From DASVDE01 sp035558955 (GTDB taxonomy: Bacteria > Actinomycetota > Thermoleophilia > Solirubrobacterales > 70-9): 9,433 nucleotides of DNA. The notes below the pieces were generated by a model. That model was not told the DNA's origin and did not search any database. It saw nothing but the letters and a program-made list of their open reading frames with translations. Shown here one piece after another: positions 5,653-9,433 of the stretch (its first letter is position 1; every line of letters begins with the position of its first letter). Made by a program: the position numbers and the translations under genes. The DNA lies in the NCBI GenBank assembly GCA_035558955.1, contig DATMBX010000033.1, forward strand, positions 1 to 9,433. The letters run 5' to 3'.

Positions 5653-7095
5653 CTATTCAAGGTTGACCATCACGTGCTTGATGTTTGTGTAGTCCTCCAG
5701 GGCGTAGACGGAAAGGTCCTTGCCGTAGCCGGACTGCTTGTAGCCGCCATGGGGCATCTCCGCGACGAGCGGGATGTGGTCGTTGATCCAGACGCAGCCG
5801 AAGCGCAGCGCGTTGGCGACGCGCATGGCGCGGCCGACGTCGCGAGTCCAGACCGAGGAGGCGAGGCCATAGCGAGTGCCATTGGCCCACTCGATCGCCT
5901 TCTCCTCGTCGGAGAAGGGCTGCACGGTGATCACCGGGCCGAAGATCTCGTTCTGGACCATCTCGTCGCTCTGCTCCAGCCCGGCGACCACCGCCGGTTC
6001 GAGGAAGTAGCCGGGGAGATCGGGCTCCGACCCGCCGGTGACCACCTCGGCGTTGGAGGGCTTGCGCTCGAGGAACCCCTCCACCCGCTCGCGCTGGCGC
6101 TGTGAGTTGAGCGGCCCGAGGGTGGTGTCGGCGGCCATCGTGTCGCCGAGGACGAGCCCCTTCGCCTCGTCGACGAGCCCGTTGACGAGGTCGTCGTAGA
6201 CGCCGGCGGAGGCGAGCACGCGGGTCGCCGCGGTGCAGTCTTGGCCGGCGTTGTAGTAGCCGGTGCCGGCGATCGTCTCCAGCGCCGTCTCCATCTCGAC
6301 GTCGTCGAAGACGACGACCGGCGCCTTGCCGCCCAGCTCGAGGTGGACGCGCTTGAGGCTGTCCGCGGCGGCTTGCGCGATCCATTTGCCGGTCGCCGGA
6401 GAGCCGGTGAGGCTGACCATCTCGACGTCGGGATGGGTGACCAGCTCCGACCCCGCCGGCTCGCCGTGCCCGCCGATCGCGTTGAACACGCCCGGCGGCA
6501 GGATGTCGGCGCACCACTCGGCGAACTTCAGCGTCGTCAGCGGTGTCGTCTCCGCCGGCTTCAACACGATCGTGTTGCCGGCGCCCAGCGCCGGGCCGAT
6601 CTTCCAGATCGCCATCATCAGCGGGTAGTTCCAGGGGGTGATCTGGCCGACGACGCCGACCGGCTCGCGCCGGATGAAGGAGGTGCGGCCCTCCATGTAC
6701 TCGCCGGCGGCGCGTCCCTCCATGCAGCGGGCGGCGCCCGCGAAGAAGCGCAGCTGGTCGGCCATCACCGGCACCTCGTCCTCGATCATGGCGCCGCGCG
6801 GCTTGCCGGCGTCGGCGGCTTCGAGGTCGGCGATCTCCTCGCCGCGCTCCTCGATCAGGTCGGCCATGCGCAGCAGCGCGCGGGCACGCTCGCCCGGGGG
6901 CGTCGCCGCCCAACCGTCGAATGCCTTCTTGGCCGCCTCGACAGCGCGATCGACATCGGCTTTGGTCGAGAGCGGCGCCTCGGCGATCGCCTCGCCGGTA
7001 GCGGGATTGACCACATCCTCAGCCCCTCCCTCCACCGGATCGACCGCCTCGCCGCCGATGAAGTTCTTCAGCGTGATTCTTTGGGCGACAGCCAT
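5653..7095 (-). CDS. patD: NAD-dependent gamma-aminobutyraldehyde dehydrogenase-like aldehyde dehydrogenase
   Basis: Oxidises an aldehyde to the acid with NAD(P)+ in the cytoplasm. The likely substrate is 4-aminobutyraldehyde from putrescine, giving GABA, because long stretches match my recollection of E. coli PatD/YdcW: FFAGAARC at 117-124, AAGEYMEG at 129-136, PWNYPLMMA at 154-162 and GYYNAGQDCTAA at 279-290. The 480-residue length is normal. Catalytic features are present: Asn156 (oxyanion hole), GSPATG at 231-236 (cofactor binding), Glu253 in ELGGK, Cys287 in GQDC, and Glu383 in NEIFGP. Betaine aldehyde or other aminoaldehyde specificity is a possible alternative. The ATG at 7095 follows GGAGGG only three bases upstream, a close but plausible Shine-Dalgarno. 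It lies 87 bases after ald, a gap containing a perfect hairpin, and 28 bases before the repeat protein gene. Confidence 0.9.
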   Translation of the reverse strand: MAVAQRITLKNFIGGEAVDPVEGGAEDVVNPATGEAIAEAPLSTKADVDRAVEAAKKAFDGWAATPPGERARALLRMADLIEERGEEIADLEAADAGKPRGAMIEDEVPVMADQLRFFAGAARCMEGRAAGEYMEGRTSFIRREPVGVVGQITPWNYPLMMAIWKIGPALGAGNTIVLKPAETTPLTTLKFAEWCADILPPGVFNAIGGHGEPAGSELVTHPDVEMVSLTGSPATGKWIAQAAADSLKRVHLELGGKAPVVVFDDVEMETALETIAGTGYYNAGQDCTAATRVLASAGVYDDLVNGLVDEAKGLVLGDTMAADTTLGPLNSQRQRERVEGFLERKPSNAEVVTGGSEPDLPGYFLEPAVVAGLEQSDEMVQNEIFGPVITVQPFSDEEKAIEWANGTRYGLASSVWTRDVGRAMRVANALRFGCVWINDHIPLVAEMPHGGYKQSGYGKDLSVYALEDYTNIKHVMVNLE

Positions 7096-7113
7096 ATTCC
7101 CTCCGATCTCAGC

Positions 7114-7160
7114 TTCCGCTGCGACTTATCCCTGACATACCGGGATAAGTCGCAGCGGAA
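7114..7160. repeat. Perfect 19-bp inverted repeat (hairpin) between ald and the aldehyde dehydrogenase
   Basis: The arm TTCCGCTGCGACTTATCCC (7114-7132) is exactly complementary to GGGATAAGTCGCAGCGGAA (7142-7160), with a nine-base loop TGACATACC. In the minus-strand transcript the stem forms after the ald stop (7183-7185) and ends about ten bases before the aldehyde dehydrogenase Shine-Dalgarno (7099-7104). No U-tract follows on that strand, so it is not a classical intrinsic terminator for ald. On the plus strand, CGGGTTTTTG follows the stem, so it could stop antisense transcription. Possible roles are RNA processing or stability between two operon genes, attenuation, a regulator site, or a copy of a small palindromic mobile repeat. 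Confidence 0.9.
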
Positions 7161-7182
7161 CGGGTTTTTGTGTGGGAGATGG

Positions 7183-8307
7183 TCATGCGGGAATCGCCAA
7201 TGCATCTTCGACCGGGACGTATTCGGAGCCCACTCCCTCGGCGACCGCCGGGTGGGTGACAGCGCCGTTCGCCACGTTGACGCCCAGCCGCAGGCCCGGA
7301 TCGCGTCGAATCGCATCGACGACGCCGTGGTCGGCGAAGGCGATCGCGTACGGCAGGGTCGCGTTGGTCAGCGCATGCGTCGACGTGATCGGGACCGCGC
7401 CGGGCATGTTGGCGACGCAGTAGTGGGTGATCCCGCCGACTTCGAAGGTCGGGTCGCGATGGGTCGTCGGCCGCGAGGTCTCGAAGCAGCCGCCCTGATC
7501 GATCGCCACGTCGACCAGCACCGCGCCGGGCTTCATCAGCGCCAACTGCTCGCGGCGGACGACGAAGGGGGCGCGGGCGCCGTGGACCAGGACGGCGCCG
7601 ATCACCAGGTCCGCGTGGGGCAGCATCTCCTCGACCGCCAGCGTGGTCGAGTAGACAGTCGAGCAACCGCCGGCGAACGCCACGTCCAGCTCTCGCAACC
7701 GGTCGATCGACTTGTCATAGACGAAGACGTCCGCGCCCATGCCGATTGCGACGAAGGTGGCGTTCATGCCGACCGCGCCGCCGCCGATCACCATCACGTT
7801 GGCGGCGGCGACCCCGGGAACGCCGCCAAGCAGGATGCCTCGCCCGCCGAGCGGCTTCTCCAGCATGAAGGCGCCGGCCTGGGTCGCGATCTTGCCGGCG
7901 ATCTCGCTCATCGGCGCCAGCAGGGGAAGCCGGCCGCGAGCGTCCTCGACGGTTTCGTAGGCGATGCAGGTGGCGCCGGACCCGCAGAGGCCACTGGTCT
8001 GCGCGGGGTCCGGCGCAAGGTGGAGGAAGGTGAAGAGGAGCTGCCCGGCGCTCAGCAGCTCGATCTCCTCCGGCTGGGGCTCCTTGACCTTGAGGATCAT
8101 CTCGGCGTCCGCGAAGACCTCCCCGGCGTCGGGGGCGATGCGGGCGCCTTGGGCCTCGAAGTCGGCGTCGGCTATCGCGCTCCCCTCACCCGCGCCGGCT
8201 TCGATCGTCACCTCGTGCCCGTGCTCGCGCGCCTCGCGTACCCCGGCGGGCGTGATCGCCACCCGGTACTCGTCGGGCTTGATCTCTCGGGGAATTCCGA
8301 TCTTCAT
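7183..8307 (-). CDS. ald: Alanine dehydrogenase
   Basis: Catalyses reversible NAD-dependent oxidative deamination of L-alanine to pyruvate and ammonium in the cytoplasm. The 374-residue length is typical. Family residues are all present at their usual numbers: Arg15 (YRVAITP), Lys75 (KVKEP), catalytic His96 (TFLHLA) and Asp270 (VDVAIDQGG). The Rossmann dinucleotide-binding loop is GGGAVG at 175-180. Other conserved segments are PMSEIAGKIA (132-141) and the region around ITHYCVANMPGAVP (293-306). The N-terminus MKIGIPREIK is the family's standard start, so the ATG at 8307 is secure. That ATG overlaps the stop of the upstream PucR-type gene (ATGA), implying coupled translation; a GA-rich stretch (GGGGGAAGGGG) lies about seven bases upstream. 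In Bacillus subtilis, ald is activated by the PucR-type regulator AdeR, so local control by the adjacent gene is likely. Confidence 0.96.
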   Translation of the reverse strand: MKIGIPREIKPDEYRVAITPAGVREAREHGHEVTIEAGAGEGSAIADADFEAQGARIAPDAGEVFADAEMILKVKEPQPEEIELLSAGQLLFTFLHLAPDPAQTSGLCGSGATCIAYETVEDARGRLPLLAPMSEIAGKIATQAGAFMLEKPLGGRGILLGGVPGVAAANVMVIGGGAVGMNATFVAIGMGADVFVYDKSIDRLRELDVAFAGGCSTVYSTTLAVEEMLPHADLVIGAVLVHGARAPFVVRREQLALMKPGAVLVDVAIDQGGCFETSRPTTHRDPTFEVGGITHYCVANMPGAVPITSTHALTNATLPYAIAFADHGVVDAIRRDPGLRLGVNVANGAVTHPAVAEGVGSEYVPVEDALAIPA

Positions 8308-9433
8308 GCGCGCGCCCCTTCCCCCAGCAGCTCGCGTGCCCGCAGCGCCAGCCAGAACTCGATCCGGTCGTGGGCGCGGGAAAGGTCACGGCCGGTCAGC
8401 TCCTCGATCTTGCGCATGCGGTAGCGCAGGGTGTGGCGGTGGCAGTAGACGGCGCGGGCGGCTTTCTCCCACTGACCGTTGTGTTCGATGAAGGCCTCAA
8501 GCGAGCGCAGCAACTCGCCGCCGTAGTCCTCGTCGCCCTGCTCGATCGGCCCCAGCACGCTGTCGCAGTAAAGGCGCAGGGCCTCATCGTCGGAGAGGGA
8601 GAGGAGGAGGGTGAAGGCGCCCAGGTCCCGCCAGGAGGCGACCTCGGGGCCGGTTCCGTTGTCGAAGCCCGTGGCTTCGAGGGCGCAGCGCGCCTCATGG
8701 AAAGAGTGGCGCAGATCCTCGGGGGGAGCGGGCCGGCTCGCCGCGGCGCGCACGGCGCCGCGCTCGGCGATCAGGGCCTTGCGGGCATCGGCGGCGAGGT
8801 CGACCGGGTCGCGGTCGGCGGCGTCGACGACGGCGCAGAGCAGCTCGCGCCCGCCGACGCTGTGGGGCGCGACGACCGCGGGACAGGCGTCGGCGGCGAG
8901 CGCGCGCTCCAAGGCGGGCTCGGCGGCGGAGGGGTCGTCGAGGGCGAAGACGAGGACGGCCGTCTCGTCCCCGATTCCGAAGGGCTCGAGGCGCCGGCGC
9001 AGCTCGGAGGGGTCGAGCCGGCCGCCGAGCGCGCCCGCCAGCACGTCGCCGGCGAGTCGTCGCTCCGTTTCGCGAGCGACGCGGCGGCGCATCAGCTCGA
9101 GGGCGACGACGGCGACCGCCTGCTGCAGGATGAGCCGCTCGAAGTCCCCCAGCCCGCCGCTGTCGCGGACGATGACGACCCATGCCTGGGGCGGCCCTCC
9201 TCCCGGTGAGATCACCGGATGGGCGAGGGCGCGGCCGGCGACCGAAGGGTGGCCCGGAACGAAAGGGTGGCCGTCGCTGCTGTGGGAAACGGCCTCTCTG
9301 CGGATCGCGCCGACCGCGTCGGCCGACAGCTCGCGGCGGAAGTCGCGGCCGGCGACCCGCTCCCCGCGGCTGTCGAGGATCGCAACGGTGCCCCCGACCG
9401 CGCTGGAGATGGTCCCGGCGATCTCCTCCAGCC
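8304..9433 (-). CDS. PucR/CdaR-type transcriptional regulator, 5' end outside window
   Basis: A DNA-binding regulator, probably controlling the overlapping ald gene. The reading frame stays open to the right edge, giving about 375 visible residues; the GTG at 9215 lies inside the protein and is not the likely start. The visible N-terminal part (9431 to about 9120) resembles a small-molecule sensor (GAF/PAS-like), with TVAILDSRGERVAG and, further on, AWVVIVRDSGGLGDFE leading into a helix (FERLILQQAVAVVALELMRR). A central domain follows at about 8984-8720, where the family has a GGDEF-like fold without cyclase function. The C-terminus (about 8500-8330) is the PucR-type helix-turn-helix, with KAARAVYCHRHTLRYRMRKI followed by EELTGRDL. 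AdeR of Bacillus is a characterised relative that activates ald. The ligand cannot be read from the sequence. Its stop shares ATGA with the ald start. Confidence 0.93.
   Translation of the reverse strand, partial: LEEIAGTISSAVGGTVAILDSRGERVAGRDFRRELSADAVGAIRREAVSHSSDGHPFVPGHPSVAGRALAHPVISPGGGPPQAWVVIVRDSGGLGDFERLILQQAVAVVALELMRRRVARETERRLAGDVLAGALGGRLDPSELRRRLEPFGIGDETAVLVFALDDPSAAEPALERALAADACPAVVAPHSVGGRELLCAVVDAADRDPVDLAADARKALIAERGAVRAAASRPAPPEDLRHSFHEARCALEATGFDNGTGPEVASWRDLGAFTLLLSLSDDEALRLYCDSVLGPIEQGDEDYGGELLRSLEAFIEHNGQWEKAARAVYCHRHTLRYRMRKIEELTGRDLSRAHDRIEFWLALRARELLGEGARA

Noticed and set aside
6241..8424. Very long open frame (727 codons) on the plus strand, antisense to the aldehyde dehydrogenase and ald
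   Set aside because: It lies opposite two clearly conserved enzymes and runs through the intergenic hairpin. Its Asp/Arg/Val/Leu/Gly-rich, low-complexity composition is typical of the shadow frame of GC-rich codons, and it shows no recognisable domain.
8370..9209. 279-codon plus-strand open frame opposite the PucR-type regulator
   Set aside because: Gly/Val/Glu-rich mirror frame of a conserved regulator, with no domain and no ribosome site.
9213..9215. GTG as the start of the PucR-type regulator
   Set aside because: The frame remains open upstream to the window edge and encodes plausible sensor-domain sequence, so the true start lies outside the window.

Overview
The window is GC-rich, densely packed bacterial DNA in which every supportable gene is on the minus strand, so it reads from right to left. 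Gene content points to an actinobacterium. Codons strongly prefer G or C in third position, a siroheme sulfite reductase works beside an Fe-S-type CysH, and there is a Sec-exported hemolysin-repeat protein. I would guess the Thermoleophilia/Solirubrobacterales branch, but that placement is an inference, not a demonstrated fact.

Right part (about 9433-5653) is an amine and amino-acid catabolism block. A PucR-type regulator, cut by the window edge, overlaps an alanine dehydrogenase (ald) by four bases (ATGA). An aldehyde dehydrogenase of the gamma-aminobutyraldehyde type (PatD/YdcW-like) follows. Between ald and this gene lies a perfect 19-bp inverted repeat with a 9-base loop. The set makes sense if a pyruvate-dependent transaminase elsewhere converts diamines to aminoaldehyde plus alanine. 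PatD would then oxidise the aldehyde, and Ald would recycle the alanine to pyruvate and ammonium under control of the PucR protein.

Middle part (5624-3444) has three genes: an exported protein with hemolysin-type calcium-binding repeats, a small unrecognised protein, and a dodecin-family protein whose start lies inside the end of the small gene. The repeat protein carries a run of nine G in its coding strand. Near its C-terminus a short stretch looks as if it was once read in another frame.

Left part (3388-1) is an assimilatory sulfate reduction operon: siroheme sulfite reductase, an APS-reductase-type CysH with iron-sulfur cysteines, then single-subunit ATP sulfurylase, which is cut by the left edge. 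The reaction order is the reverse of the gene order: sulfate to APS (Sat), APS to sulfite (CysH), sulfite to sulfide (Sir). A likely leaderless promoter with an inverted repeat sits directly before the sulfite reductase.

No RNA genes, CRISPR arrays, insertion sequences or phage genes were seen, and no gene-free stretch exceeds 90 bases. Nothing here is clearly a new system. The most unusual signals are the ald-patD hairpin, the frame anomaly in the repeat protein, and the dodecin lacking the usual flavin-stacking tryptophan.
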